Origin: Cylicocyclus nassatus
Lineage: Eukaryota; Nematoda; Chromadorea; Rhabditida; Strongylidae
DNA length: 64,000 bases
Direction of reading: 5' to 3'
Assembly: GCA_958299035.1 (NCBI GenBank)
Contig: CATQJL010000223.1
Coordinates: 71,159,006 to 71,223,005 of the forward strand
The number at the start of each line of letters is the position of its first letter. Position 1 is the first letter of the stretch. Position numbers and translations under genes: made by a program. Below the pieces are notes generated by a model. It was given only the letters and a program-made list of their open reading frames with translations, had not been told where the DNA came from and did not search any database. Shown here piece by piece: positions 24,239 through 37,601 of the stretch.

Positions 24239-27200
24239 ATTGTTTATTGTTTATTGGATTACACTCTAGGTGTGCCAACATAATGTAGTCAAAAACAACG
24301 ACACAGTAAATTCAAACAATAGTCAGCTAATCTCAACAGAGTCAGTGTCTTCTTCAGACCAAGAGCTGAATAAATCAGAAGTAGAAGACACCACATCACA
24401 GTCTGCTGGCATATCTTACTATCTTCCAGAATTGGATCCCACTTTTGAAGGCCAGCGAGCCTACGGGCGGAGGCTAGCTGACTATATCCCCACTAAAACG
24501 TGTGAAACTCTGGAAGGACAGCAAAACATACGCATGACTAAAACTGAAAGAACTGTCATCAATGCTTATATGTGAGAGCTGAAGAAATTTTAAATAAAAG
24601 AATGAAACACAAAACCACAAGAAATGAAACACTGTTGATGAATGATAAGAAACAACACGTGAGGGCATCATGAAGTGAAACTTCGATGATGACAACCACG
24701 TCCCGACACACTGTTCATATTCAAGCTGTTGTAATGCCAACGGACCGAGAATGAATGTGAAAGCCGGATCTGGAAGGAAATTGGTGAATTGCTAGAAATC
24801 AGTCTCTTGAACTGATAAGATACTGCAAATCTACTTTCCTCAGTTTCATCTTGAAACTTGAACTACTGATAGAGCGAAGAACATCCGGTGGCAGACGTTG
24901 CAACCATCTTGCTCCACGATAGAACAGGCTGTTGAAGGCTAACAAAAACTTTCTACGGCCTATTCTAGGGTAATGGAGATTGAAAGAGAATGAGCGTTGA
25001 CTAGCCGGCATAAATACCCAGTATTTGCTGGCTGAGAGGTTTACTTCTTTGCGCAGTACACGGAAACAAAAGATAAGATCAGCTATCATTCGGCGCTGCT
25101 CCAAACTTTTCATATTGAATAACTTGAGCCGGTCATTGTAACAAGGAATCTCCCCATATGGAGGCTGTATGCTTCTTATGTATAACAGACGGGTAAAAGT
25201 TTGTTGTACTTTTTCTATCTTTTTAGCGTCTTTTTTGAGGTAAGGATTCCAAATAGGTGAACAATATTCTAGATGAGGCAGTACGTAAGTTCTATACAGG
25301 CATTTGAGAACGGAATGATTACGATAATGAATGTTTCTGAAGATAGCATACAAAATTCTATAGGCCTTCTTGACCGCATAGTCTACATGTTGGGAGAACT
25401 TCAAAGTTGGATTTAGGTAAACTCCCAGATCTTTGCCCACTGTGCGCTTTTTCAATGTAATTCCTCTGATTTCATAAATTGGTCCTTCCTCCCGTCCAAT
25501 ATGCATGACCGAACATTTATCAAGATTAAGAGGAAGATCCCATTTCGTAGACCAGTCAAGCATTTTTTCAAATGATGTTTTGAGTGCGTATCGTACTTCA
25601 TCACAGTCAGATGTCCCATAAGTCCCATAAATTTTGATGTCATCTGCATATAGTTGCACTTTGATTGAGGGTGAAGTCTTAAGTATAGAAGGCAACTCCA
25701 ATGTGTAGATAAGAAACAATAATGGTGAAAGCGATCCTCCTTGTGGAACCCCACTCGAGCACTGCTGTCTATCGGAGAAGCTGTGCTCAACTTTGACTGT
25801 CATATGTCCATTCCGTAAATAGGAATCAAACCAAGCAAGAAGGTTCCCATAGATTCCATAAGCTTCCAATTTCATCAGAAGTTTGGAATGAGAGACTTTA
25901 TCAAACGCTTTGGACAGATCAATAAAAATAATGTCAACGGAATCCCCTTTATTTACAGCAGTGGTCCAGTCGAACAAACTGTCTGCTAAATTGGTTAAGG
26001 TGGACGCGCCCTGTAAGAAACCGTGCTGCTCAGGTGGCATTATACCAGATTTTACCAACCAATCACTAAGTTTATTTCGCAGTATCTTCTCCATAACCTT
26101 GATCGACGAGGGGGTCACGCTAATTGGACGGAAGTCAGACACCAGATGTGCACTAGATACCTTGGGAATAGGAGTGATAAGTGCCTCTTTCCAAAGTCCG
26201 GGCACTTCGCCAAGAAGCATGGAGAGATTGAAAATGTGTGCCAAAGGTTTGCAGAGGGCGTCGGCACATTCTTTATATATGATCTGAGGTAGGCCGTCGT
26301 AAGGTTCGCTAACAGAAGGTTTCAATTTTTTCAAAATTTTCCGAACATCAGACGAATCAAAGTATAGGTTACACAGGAATCGTCTAGTCGATGGTGTGTC
26401 AACTAATTCATCGCGGGTAACCAAATTGACGTTTTCCCGAGTGAACACACTAGCAAAATATTTTGCAAGTACGTTAGCTTTCTCAATATTTCCTTTGTAT
26501 GTATGACCTTCTGTATCTTTGAGCACGGGTAGACGAGAGTAACTCTTGAGCTTTATGTTAACATAGTGAAAAAGGTACTTTGAGGAAGTTTTTGCTGAAA
26601 GTTTTCGTTCACGATTTGCTAAGAAATTCTTTAGGTGATAGTCAATATCAGAGCAAATCTTTTTATACATAGAACTATAGTGACTTTCGTGCGAACCTTT
26701 CATGAGCAAAAAAAGATTGCGCTTTTGTTCCATTAAGTTTGCTATATGTTGTGGGTATCTGGTATTGTAGGGTTGAGGAATACGAAACGGCACATGAACC
26801 ATTAGTGCCTTATAGACAACTCTGCAAAACCTTTGGTAAACATCGTCCATAGAAACGTACTGGTCGAATACATCTAGCCAATCGACGTTGAGGAGATCAC
26901 TGGTAAGAGCGGAAAAATCAGTTCGGAAAAAATCGGGTAGAGGAAAGAGACTGGGCTTGCAAACTTCTTCATTTAATATAAATTCTACCATAGAATGATC
27001 GGAGTTTGCGAGAGGATGCAGTATTTGAACATCAGACACAACTTTTGATGTAGATAGAACAAGATCAAGAGTATGTGATGCATGAGTTGCACCCCTAACT
27101 AGCTGTTTCAGACCCAACTCTTGAAAGAAGTTCAAGAATTTGGCGGAAGAGTTGTTATAAGATTTGAAGCAATTCCAGTCGACTTGCAGGTTGAAGTCAC

Positions 27201-27348
27201 CCATTATCACTGTGTCTGCATTTTCATTGGCTAGATCGGTTAACGACTGTATAAGATAATCATCCTCGTTTATTTGGCAACTGGGAGGTCGGTAAACTAA
27301 TATGAGTCTAATTCTACTTAGCTTCTTTTGAGATAATAAATCTACTGT
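24239..27348 (-). mobile_element. 5'-truncated CR1/Jockey-like non-LTR retrotransposon inside PLE1
   Basis: About 3.1 kb on the minus strand that splits the PLE1 RT between its PLMF and RYIDD codons. The 3' end (24239-24260) carries short CAATAAA tandem repeats in the sense direction, as CR1-type elements often do in place of poly(A). The 5' end falls within the endonuclease domain, as expected from incomplete reverse transcription. No target-site duplication is obvious. Confidence 0.9.
24799..27348 (-). pseudogene. LINE ORF2: partial APE endonuclease plus reverse transcriptase
   Basis: The open frame runs from the insertion edge at 27348 to the stop at 24799, about 850 codons. The N-terminal remnant of an apurinic-type endonuclease reads VYRPPSCQ then MGDFNLQVDW (first in-frame Met at 27210), with SDHSMVEF further on. 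RT motifs follow in order: FRPISVTPS, EQHGFLQGAS, IFIDLSKAFDKVSHSKLL, SGVPQGGSLSPLLF and LYADDIKIYG, containing the catalytic Asp and the ADD pair. A thumb and C-terminal region with YVLPHLEYCSPIWNPY ends the protein. The body is intact, but the upstream endonuclease half and any ORF1 are missing, so the copy is dead on arrival. The 550 bp between the stop and the 3' repeats is 3' UTR; the plus-strand frame inside it (24270-24575) is probably incidental. Confidence 0.9.
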
Positions 27349-28312
27349 CGTTATATCGACGATTGTTGTGTAGTCACTTCAACTCAGTCCGAGATGGACG
27401 AGTGCTTCAAAATTTTGAACAAACAATCACAGTTCATAAGCTTCACACGAGAAAAGCCATGCAGCGGTTGGCTACCATTTTTGAATACGCAGCTGATGGT
27501 GGTGAATGGGACGGTGCAAGTCAAGTGGTACCGAAAAGAGAGCAACAAGAATATTCTTCTGCACGCACAATCTGCACACTTTACAGCCGTGAAACGCGCC
27601 ATGATTCGAAATATGTTCAGAACGGTAGTAGGCATCTGCAGCGGCGAAAAAGAAAAACAAGAATCACTAAAGTTGGCAACTGGAATAATGATTGCAAACG
27701 GTTATAATATGCGAGCTAGACGTACAACGAAAGTGTCAAAGGCGAGTTGGACAGAACGTAAACAAAATACCTCTGTGCCTCCCTTTCATTTCCGAAAGGG
27801 TCAATGCTGCAATAAGACAATGTTTGATACGAGCGCAGTTGGATAACGAAGTTGTCTTGGTGAATATCCCCCGAGATAACATCAAAAGACAACTATTCCG
27901 TGATGGAATGTATGACAATGCTTGCATCACACGAAATTGCGTGATATGCCCTTACGGAAAAGATGGAGATTGTTCGAAATCTGGCGTCGTGTATCAAATA
28001 GAATGTTTAGCATGCTCTGCCATCTACATTGGTGAGACGGGTAGACCATTGTGCGTGCGCGTAAACGAGCATTTGGCTAGTAAAAAGCGGCAAAGCGTAA
28101 TGAATCCGCTAGGAAAGCATAGAAAGGTAGATCATAACGGTAATGACTTCAACATCAAGTGCATAATCTTGGCCTACGAAAATCAAATTATCGCGAGAAA
28201 GGCCCTTGAGGCATCCCACATTCTTGTCCGCGACCCCCAGATCAACAACAAGAATGAACAATTATCTATAATTGGAGATCTGATGCCGTATCTGACATAT
28301 TGCAAACTATAA
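27349..28312 (+). pseudogene. PLE1 RT C-terminus, linker and GIY-YIG endonuclease
   Basis: Resumes the RT exactly where the LINE interrupted it: RYIDDCCVVTSTQSE contains the second catalytic Asp pair. PLE connector sequence follows (LPFLNTQL, KWYRKES, NMFRTVVG, GIMIANGY). A one-base frame change near 27770 separates the connector (frame ending at 27846) from the endonuclease frame (27692-28312). The endonuclease holds CPYGKDGDC, VVYQIEC, IYIGETGRPL and NEHL. The same frame change occurs in the left arm, so it predates or accompanies arm formation; a programmed shift is possible but unproven. Confidence 0.9.
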
Positions 28313-28540
28313 GATCGTCTACCCTATTTAAGCAGTCCGTTGACATCACGACTGCATACTCTCAACATCGCAGTTCATTGAAGCACATCAGAACCAACTG
28401 ATACTGCTACAAACGGTGACAACTCTGGTGGGTCGTCCTCTACTCGCAGACTCCCTGCCCACTCAAGACCATTCGAATGCTTGAGCGGGAGGAGATATTT
28501 GGCGACCAAGATCGTAAATCAACGTAACTGAATATTTTTT

Positions 28541-28575
28541 AGCCTCCGACGACGGCGTTGTGCCGAAACGTTAGG
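28541..28575 (+). ncRNA. Hammerhead-ribozyme-like motif, PLE1 right arm
   Basis: GCCT (stem I), CCGACGA core, GGC/GCC stem II with a GTTGT loop, GAAAC, then GTT as the cleavage-site triplet and AGGC closing stem I. The layout is that of a type I hammerhead with minimal stem III, as described in pLTRs of Penelope-like elements. The core has C where the consensus CUGANGA has U, which should weaken activity. Confidence 0.55.
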
Positions 28576-28627
28576 CAATAAACTGTCACCGATAACAACC
28601 TGTACGGCAAAAGAAAAATATTGAAAT

Positions 28628-30065
<1,438 letters not shown>

Positions 30066-30230
30066 TACTCTACATTACGCTACATTACTCTCTGATTCTT
30101 GTTATGGCTTGCTTAACTGGACGCCGGGACTACAAGCGGGCATTCAGGATTTGATAAGGGTGGACACACCCCTACAAACCTCAAACATCCGCTAGTACTA
30201 ATCAGAACATTTAATAGGCTTTACATTATA

Positions 30231-31154
30231 TTAGGTAGTCCCATAAGTTTGAGTTTTCGCTGTGATAAGTTATGCACTTGTGAATAGACATCGGATACAG
30301 TTCGATAGAGCAAAACAAGCTCTATAAGATGGCTTTTATGGTTTTGCACAAGCTTCGATTCACCTTAAGTATGAAACCTAAATGTGAAAAGTTTCGGATG
30401 CCCAGAAAATTGAAAATTTTTTATATCTTCATTCAGAAAAGTCCTACAGATCTCTCACTCGCTCACGCATGTACACTCCACATCAGACACTTATATGTGC
30501 TATTGCTGGAATTTTTTATTAGCTAGAAATCAAGAAACCGAAAGCTTCCATGTATTCACCAAAGGGATGCTGTGCCTTTTTTATACTGAAAGTTGTATAC
30601 TACGACCCCTTAGAAGGACAGTTGTAAATTTTCGTCTCTCTATAAGCTGGAGTTTCCGAGAAATATCGAACTTAGCTTCCCTCTCACAGGTTGTTCACGC
30701 TTAACTCAGAATTATTCGAGACTAGAGCTTACAGAGAGATGAAAATTTACGGTTGTACTTCTAAGGGGTCGCAGTATGCAACTGTTAGTATAAGAAGAGC
30801 ACAGCATCACTTTGGTAAAAACATGGAAATTTTCGGTTTCTTTACTTCTAGCTAATAAAAAAGATAGCAACAGCACTGCGAGTGCCTGATGTGGAGTGCA
30901 TATGCGTGAGCGAGTGAGAGATCTGTAGGACTTTTTTAAACGATATTAAAAATTTTCAATTTTCCTGGCATCCAAAACTTTTTAGTTTCTGGTTTCAAAC
31001 TTGAGGTGTATCGAAGCTGGTGCAAAAGCAACATGCCATCTTATAGAGCTTGCTTTGCTCTATCGAACGGTATCCTGATGTCTATTTAGAATGAGAAGTG
31101 TACGACTTATCACAGCAAAAACTCAAAAATGAAAAGACTTATGGGACAACCTAA
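30231..31154. mobile_element. Mariner-type foldback element M3
   Basis: Starts TTAGGTAGTCCCATAAGTTT after TA and ends AAGACTTATGGGACAACCTAA before TA, 924 bp. The two halves are inverted copies over hundreds of bases, with landmarks GATAGAGCAAAACAAGCTCTA on the left and its complement on the right. No transposase frame. Confidence 0.85.
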
Positions 31155-31287
31155 TATACTCAGCACCCTGAATATGGGCTGAAAAGTGTCTTTAATAAAT
31201 CACTTGAACGCAAAAAATGTGCTGCTCCTAAATGTTTTGCAGGTGAACATGTAAGTTGCAACATTCAGCGGCCAATAAATGATAGTG

Positions 31288-32765
31288 GGGGGCGGAACTT
31301 TCTTACCCGAGCCATATTCTCGCACCTAAGTGATGTGCCTGCCAGGCACATCCGAGCTCGCTATAGTCACGAGCACTTCAGGAGACCAAGACATCGCAAG
31401 CCTCCCCCCCCCTTATCCAGTTCCGCTCCAGATGCTGAAACCAGAATTTCAAAGAAACTTCAAAAACAAAGTTCAAAAGTGAATTTGCTTCAACCAAGAC
31501 TAACTTTCGGATCTGCGGGTTTTTGAGGTTGCTCATTTCACTAGTGAGATATCTTTGTTGCAAAACCAACGTTCAGCACAGCTAATACTTATACAGGATC
31601 AAAATTCGGATTTAAAGTTTTTGGAATTTTCTTTTCCAAATCAAGATCAAAGATTAGATGTGCGGGTTCTCAATATCGTTTTTTCATAACGATATTTGTT
31701 TTGTGCAATATGAATAGCGATTTGATTTTTCGAACAGTTTTTGGAGACAAAAATGTTTTTCTCACAGAAATCGAATTACTTCCTTAATTGAAACGCCAGA
31801 TGCAGGAATACTTATGTGATTTTGTAGTGTTCCTTTCCCTGCATTCAGTCTTAAAAATATGTCAAGGTACAGCGCTAATAATGACTTAGCCAAGTAATTC
31901 TTGGAACCTGATATATCAGAGGTCACTGAGATCATCGAGGTTGGCTCAAAACCAGAAACCTTTATAGCAGACCTAGAAAGATTCTTCTGCTATCTATAAA
32001 AAAAATTCGACCTTGACTGCTTTCCACCCTTGCTTGCCTGAAATTCGTTCATTACCTCAAGGCGTGCTGATCGGCTTTCTGCTCACACTTCAAATTATCT
32101 CTTTGACAAAACTCTGCATACCAGGTAGATGGATCCAGGTATGGCTGTCACTGGAGGCAACCGGCGCGGTTTTGGAATTTTGAAATAAACTCGGGCTATT
32201 CCGAAATTTTATTTATAGTTGAATTTAACCTATTCCAAATACGAATAATTTTCACACACGCGCCAGTTCAGAGTTTGCTTCAATCTGTTTTGATTCAACC
32301 ATATTCTGGTATTCAGGACTAGATTTCATGAAAATCTGTACCGCGGATGTTTTTTCCAATGGTCCATTCATGAATTTTCGCAAACCCTTAGCCAGAGTTT
32401 TGGTCATTTCTTGAAATAGGGAATTTCGAAAATCTCTAAATCCGATTTTCGATCTTTGATAAGCACTATCGGTACTGAACATCGACTTTGCAACATACAA
32501 ATTTCACCACTGAAAAGAGCAACCTCGGAAACCCCTGAATCCGAAGTTTGGTCTTGATTGGTGCAAATTCACTTCTGAACTTCGATTTTCAAAATCTGTT
32601 TGAAATTCCGGTTTCAGCATCTGGAGCAAGACTGGATGAAGGGGCTGGGTTGTGATGTCTTGGTCTCCTGCAGGAACTCGTAATTATAGCAAGCTCGGAT
32701 GTGCTTAGCAGGCATATCACTTAAAAGCGAGAATATGACTTGAGTGAGAAACTTCCCGAACCAAT
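31288..32765. repeat. Large inverted repeat, about 1.5 kb
   Basis: The left arm (about 31288-31650) and the right arm (about 32400-32765) are diverged inverted copies. Paired words include CAGGAGACCAAGACATC with its counterpart near 32660, CAGATGCTGAAACC with GGTTTCAGCATCTG, and TTGCAAA...GTTCAG. The centre has no recognised gene. This is probably a non-autonomous DNA element; the exact termini and target duplication are unclear. Confidence 0.65.
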
Positions 32766-33055
32766 AATAGTGCTCTAAAACAGAAGTTTGTTGTTTGTTT
32801 CACTTCTGACAGTCACTAATTCAACACTTTCCAACACATGCTTCCAGCTCTAATAAACACAGAAGCTGCTACAGCTCTCATATAGCATAGTTGCGCTGCT
32901 ACATATATAAAACGTTATTATTGAATGTTACTCAGTAATTATGGAGAAAGCAGTGGCTAAGGCAAGGACTTGTCGCAAATCACGTCGCCAAATCAGTCGC
33001 GCTGTTTTTTTCTTATTTTCAACACTGCTGACAACAAGGCTAAGGAACACCTTTT

Positions 33056-33320
33056 ACTCATTCAGTATGCACATATTCAAGTGACTCGTTTATGCTTGTA
33101 AATGATAAAAATAATTTTAGAAGTTTTGAAACTCAGATTAGCCTCTGAAAGAGGAATTTTTCCAGGAGTTTGGGGTTGTGGAACAGCAAAAATTCTTCTC
33201 GGAAGCATCCTAGAAATTGTGCATAGCTAGCGACGCACCATATTATTTGTAAAAAAATTTTGCCTCCTCCCCTCCCCCCCCCCCCAACCCCTTGAACGAT
33301 CCTGGGACCGTCGCTGGTAT
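33056..33320. mobile_element. Diverged relative of the hAT MITE at 43395-43763
   Basis: Shares the order GACTCGTTT, a TGTAAAT/ATAATTTT A-rich block, ATTAGCC, then a poly-C run, CCTGGG and CGCTGG with the intact copy. Termini have decayed. A small similar piece (GGCGTGGCCGCCGTCACGCC) occurs at 34006. Confidence 0.5.
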
Positions 33321-35069
33321 ATTTGTATTCCAAACAAGAATGTCCAGCTTTCCGAGCATAGTCTGCTGTCAACCCCTTGTGCATCCTTCGATCTGACAAT
33401 CCATCCCTTACCGCTTCAAATACCTGATTTTATACACTTGCAACAACCTGCATTTTCGCAAGAATATATTGCTGGCAGCATTGTTTGTTGGCTTTTCAAA
33501 TCATGCCATTGAAAAAGTACACATTTGACTGCTGCTCATGCGACTTGACCCGAAAAAAGCAGGAGATACAACTCATTTTCAACAGGTAATGATTTCGTGA
33601 CCTGTGGCTTCTACGAGCTAATTTTGATTTGTAGAATTATTTTCACCGTCAAGTAATGATTGTAGAGACTTCAGACTGAAATCTTTTGAAAAGAAAAACT
33701 CGTAAGGCATAGAAAAAATTCCACTTTTTCGAGCTATTCCGTCTTCTTAACACCGACAACCTCAACATCCATAACTTGTCACTGTTATGTCGATTGTTTT
33801 TTCTTCTTGATTTCTTAGAACAATGATAATATGGTAATATAGAAGGGATTCTGCGAACAATGTGAAGCGCCAAGAGCACGTCACGCGAGCAAACTTGATC
33901 GAAGCTTTTTTTTACCCTAACGCAAGAATTTTCAAAAGATGGAAATCTATGGAGTGGCCTTTATAACATAGCGCTAACGCCGAGAATTTGCAGCAGTTTT
34001 TCCAGGCGTGGCCGCCGTCACGCCCCCTTTTTTAAAATCTTTAAAATTAAAATTAAAATCTCAAATTTTTTAAAATCTTGTGATTGTAAGACGCATAAAT
34101 TTTGGTAAGCAATAAAAAAGTTTTCCAGGGTATATAAAAAACGATCATCTTTTGCATTCTATCAAAATCATTCGCAAAATGTATTGTGTTCTATAAAACA
34201 GATTAAGCAATCGAGAGGGTTTATGTAACTGTAACTAATTACTCTCGGCAAACTTGCGCCTCATAACCTATAAAATATTGCACTGGGTATGGTCCATGTT
34301 GCAGGATTCCACCAAAAGTACCAAATATAACATTTTGGATACTTTATGATCAAAAAACAGTATTCATTTTTTTCTAAAGCGCACAGCACATTGTTGGATA
34401 ATCGTAACATCAAACCATATCAAAAGCTCAAAAGCTGAATAACACTAGCACGTTCTTGCAAAGGAAAGATACTTGGTCGAAGTGGCGTGTTTCCATACGA
34501 AATCTGCACTTTCTTTTCTGACATAAAACACTAATTTCAATATTTTCGCTTTCTGCAAAGCGCTTTTAAGAGATGAGTTATGGAAAACTTTTAGCAAAAA
34601 ATGGAACGCGCGGCATGGGGCTATGATTACTGCCACGACGCTTCATGCAATCAATACCCTTAGCCCAATAAACTTATGCTAGTCACTACTTCTTTCGAGC
34701 GCCTGAAATACCTCTAAACCTGTTTTTACTTTAGCTCATAGCCAAATCGTTGATTTGTGCCCAAAAATTCCCATAATTTCCCGCACAAAAGCGCTTTACA
34801 AATATCGAGACAGGTTTGAAATCAGCGCTCCATCTTCTGTAGCTTACATTTCATATAGAATCCCAGTTCGATTCGACCAGTATCCTCGCCTTATTGGATG
34901 CGTCAAATACTATACCATCAGAAAATTTGAGTTTAAACTTAATTTCGCGATGACATTTTTCAAAATCAGGTTTGAGATTGGTCTCTTCGGTTGCACAAAC
35001 GATGATGATGAATACAGGTGCCAATTGATCCTCAGCACTGGGTCAGTCACAGTAATTAAGAGCTCTCCG
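33321..35069. other. No gene recognised
   Basis: AT-rich. A 117-codon plus frame at 34755-35108 runs into the hAT terminal repeat; it has no domain I can name and no clear partner exon. Confidence 0.35.
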
Positions 35070-35296
35070 CATAGGTGCGATAGGGGGAGCCGGGCTCTCC
35101 CCAGGTGAAGGGGGTCTCCGCTGTTCCCGACCTTCCAGGGTGAAGGGGGTAAGTGAGTCTAGGGGGGGGGGAGGAAGAGAGAAAAGGTAAAAAAACGTGG
35201 TATGAAGAGCTCTAATTTGTACCTTATTTAGGCACAAATTGAAAAAAATTTAAAAAATTTTTAAAGAAATTAAAATTTTTAAAAAAAATTGACTTT

Positions 35297-35930
35297 ATGA
35301 AGATCTGTGCTCCTGTTTCATTGCATCAACAAAAAACGAAAGCAATAAGGTTTATCCCAAAAGATGTACAAGTTAGGAACAACTTCAATTCCTGCACATC
35401 ATCATCAACAATATCACTATCGCTAACGTCAGAGACAACAAGTTCGCTGCCTGAAAAATCTTCTTCTTCCTCCAAAAGGTCATCGGAGTAGAAGTAGAAT
35501 TGCGTGCAAAAGCGTTCTGAATCGAAAATGGATTTGAAACTTTCTTCTTCTTCTAAGCGCTTTTGTGATTTTTTCCTGGCCCTCTGGTAGCACCAGGAAA
35601 GTCAGCAGGCAGGTGACCAGTTTCTTCATACCATCTTTTAGGGAATTTCAAAAAGTCATACGGTAACAGCCTGTCTGAACCACTTGTACCAATCCATTGA
35701 ATGAAGTTTTTAGATAACAATATGTTTAGTAGAAGGTTGACAACTTTTTTCCTGGACACTCATTGAAACTGGGCAATCTGCTTGGATTTCTTATGTAGGA
35801 AATCAGAGAGTTTCGCTGTATTGTCAACTCTGCATCAATGTCGACAACATTCTTGTCGGCGTAAAATTCTCCTTCTGCCTCGCTGTGGAACTGGAACACA
35901 TGCGAGTCATCTGCGATTTTTTAAAGTATT
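35297..35930 (-). pseudogene. Coding debris inside the hAT-like element
   Basis: Minus-strand frames hold a protein-like stretch (IQWIGTSGSDRLLPYDFLKF, then KRWYEETGHLPADFPGA) and, after a frame break, an acidic run (DDLLEEEEDFSG, then SDSDIVDDD). The composition suggests a former transposon-encoded protein. I cannot assign it to hAT transposase or any other family. Confidence 0.3.
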
Positions 35931-36371
35931 CTGCCTGCCGTTTCCTCTTCAAACTGCCAACCTTTCCAAAACATTGAGGGACATTTTAATAACATGTTAT
36001 TCTTCTGAATGTCTTAAAGTTTTTGATTCATTGAAACCAACCATTCTCTACAAATTAGGTAAGGTGAGTCTAGAGCGTTTTCACGAAAGTGACCTTCTTC
36101 AGCACTAGGTTTATAGAGTATAGATTCTAGAAATGGGCGGCTTTTTGTGTGAAGGTGTGGAAATCCACCAATCTCCCCTAGTTTTTTGAGTGTGTGCTAA
36201 TAATGATGGCATAACTGTAAATCAAAAGCGCATTTTTTACCAAAAAATATGAACATATAACAACGATAAGCACGCTTAAATAGATGCGTTCGCTCACGTT
36301 CCCGTTAGTGCTGATAACGATGTCAATCCACAGCACATGTTTCACTATTAACTTGCTCCAACTCGCTCTTA

Positions 36372-37078
36372 TTGAGTCTTCCCGAAAGTTTTGCGCACGA
36401 TTTTCAAAAATTTATAATTTCTGATTTTTCAACCGATTTGGCTGCTTCTATTTTCGTATGAAACAGTAGTCATGCTCTTTATAATTACAACTCAGTTGCT
36501 TAGTAATGGTCATCTGTTGCATAGATAGGAGCGATAGAAGAAAATCGGTCAAAGTTTGAATTTTCTGTGTAGGGTCATAAAAAATCGGAGGCTTGCAACA
36601 AAAATTGGAGCAGTCACTATTGTAGGTTCTTTCACCAGCTCTTTCTAACAGTGCAAAGTTTGCGCCGATTGAGCGTCTCTATGAAAAGTTATGATTTTAC
36701 TGAAAAATGCCAAACTAAATCAAATTCGCCTTTTTGTAATGCTTGCTCGGAAATCATAACTTTTCATGGAGACGCTCAATCAGCGCAAACTTTGCACTGT
36801 TAGAAAGAGCTGGTGAAGGAACCTACAATACTGACTGCTCCGATTTTTGTTGCAGGTCTCCGATCTTTCATGGGCCTACACAGAAAATTCAAATTTTGAC
36901 CAATTTTCTTCTATCGCTCCTATCTATGCAAAAGATAACCATTACTAAGCAGCTGAGATGTCATTATAAAGAGCATGACTTACACTTTCAAATAAATGTG
37001 AAAGCAGTCGAATCGGTTGGAAAAATCAGAAGTTATGAATTTTTGAAAATCGTGCGCAAAAACTTTCGGGACAACCTA
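36372..37078. mobile_element. Mariner-type palindrome M6 inside the hAT-like element
   Basis: Begins TTGAGTCTTCCCGAAAGTTT after TA and ends AAAACTTTCGGGACAACCTA before TA. Two arms of about 330 bp each are near-perfect inverted copies with a short central spacer (about 36705-36745). No ORF of its own. Confidence 0.85.
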
Positions 37079-37092
37079 TACAATGTGTTGGC

Positions 37093-37312
37093 TTTTATGG
37101 GTCACAGGAGCAAATGATTTTTAGAGCCGGGAAGCAAAAAAGCCCCAACTTGCTTTACACCATTCGAAAGCTGAGATCATGGAGAATCGAAGTAGACCGT
37201 CGACTTTTTTGTAGGTCTTCTGTGCCGCGAGATATGAGGGATTTTATGTGCTTCAAAAATTTACTGATTTTGTGTCCTCACTTTCTGCTCTCCAAATGAA
37301 TGCTACGAGAAA
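37093..37312 (+). repeat. 220-bp direct repeat, copy 1
   Basis: Starts near GGAGCAAATGATTTTTAGAG and ends at CTCTCCAAATGAATGCTAC. Repeated at 37602-37824 with a few substitutions. The intervening DNA contains part of the same sequence inverted (GTCGACGG and GAGCTTTCGAACGG words). Confidence 0.85.
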
Positions 37313-37601
37313 GTCGACGGTCTATGTTTGTTAATGAAGACTTGCTCTTTAACACAGATAGATAATCAGCAGTGATTATATCTTTATTTGGCAGAAATCT
37401 GCTGTTGAAAATGACCATGTTTTTAGATAAAATGCGGTGTATCTCTCGGTAGAGGGGGGATAGAAAGAAGTCGACGGCCAAGGTCGAATCCCCTTTTCCT
37501 GAGCTTTCGAACGGTATATAGGTTGCTGGGCGAAAAAACTAACGTCTTCAAAAATGGGGTGGAGATATTTACTATTAGCTTGCGCCACCCAGCTCCACCA
37601 A

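Larger units (their letters stand above)
21439..28627 (+). mobile_element. Penelope-like element PLE1 with inverted 3' arm, interrupted by a LINE
   Basis: Order: an inverted copy of the element's own 3' part (21439-22580), the RT domain (22581-24236), a foreign LINE (24239-27348), then the rest of RT, the linker and the GIY-YIG endonuclease (27349-28312), and a 3' tail to 28627. The two outer 1.1-kb segments are near-identical inverted copies; the 206-codon endonuclease frames differ by one residue (Thr versus Ile). Penelope elements are known to carry terminal copies (pLTRs) in direct or inverted orientation. The high arm identity suggests a recent insertion. No convincing target duplication was found. 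Confidence 0.85.

Noticed and set aside
24270..24575. 101-codon plus-strand frame with serine-rich product
   Set aside because: It lies in the antisense of the LINE 3' UTR, with no domain, no partner exon and no promoter context.
25910..26292. Plus-strand frames of 89-125 codons
   Set aside because: They are antisense shadows of the LINE reverse transcriptase.
21792..28312. Possibility that the inverted GIY-YIG blocks are two independent homing endonuclease genes
   Set aside because: They sit in Penelope arms with the RT between them, and the motif order matches the Penelope endonuclease.
37440..37500. AGGTCGAATCCCC resembling a tRNA B box
   Set aside because: No A box or cloverleaf arms at suitable spacing.
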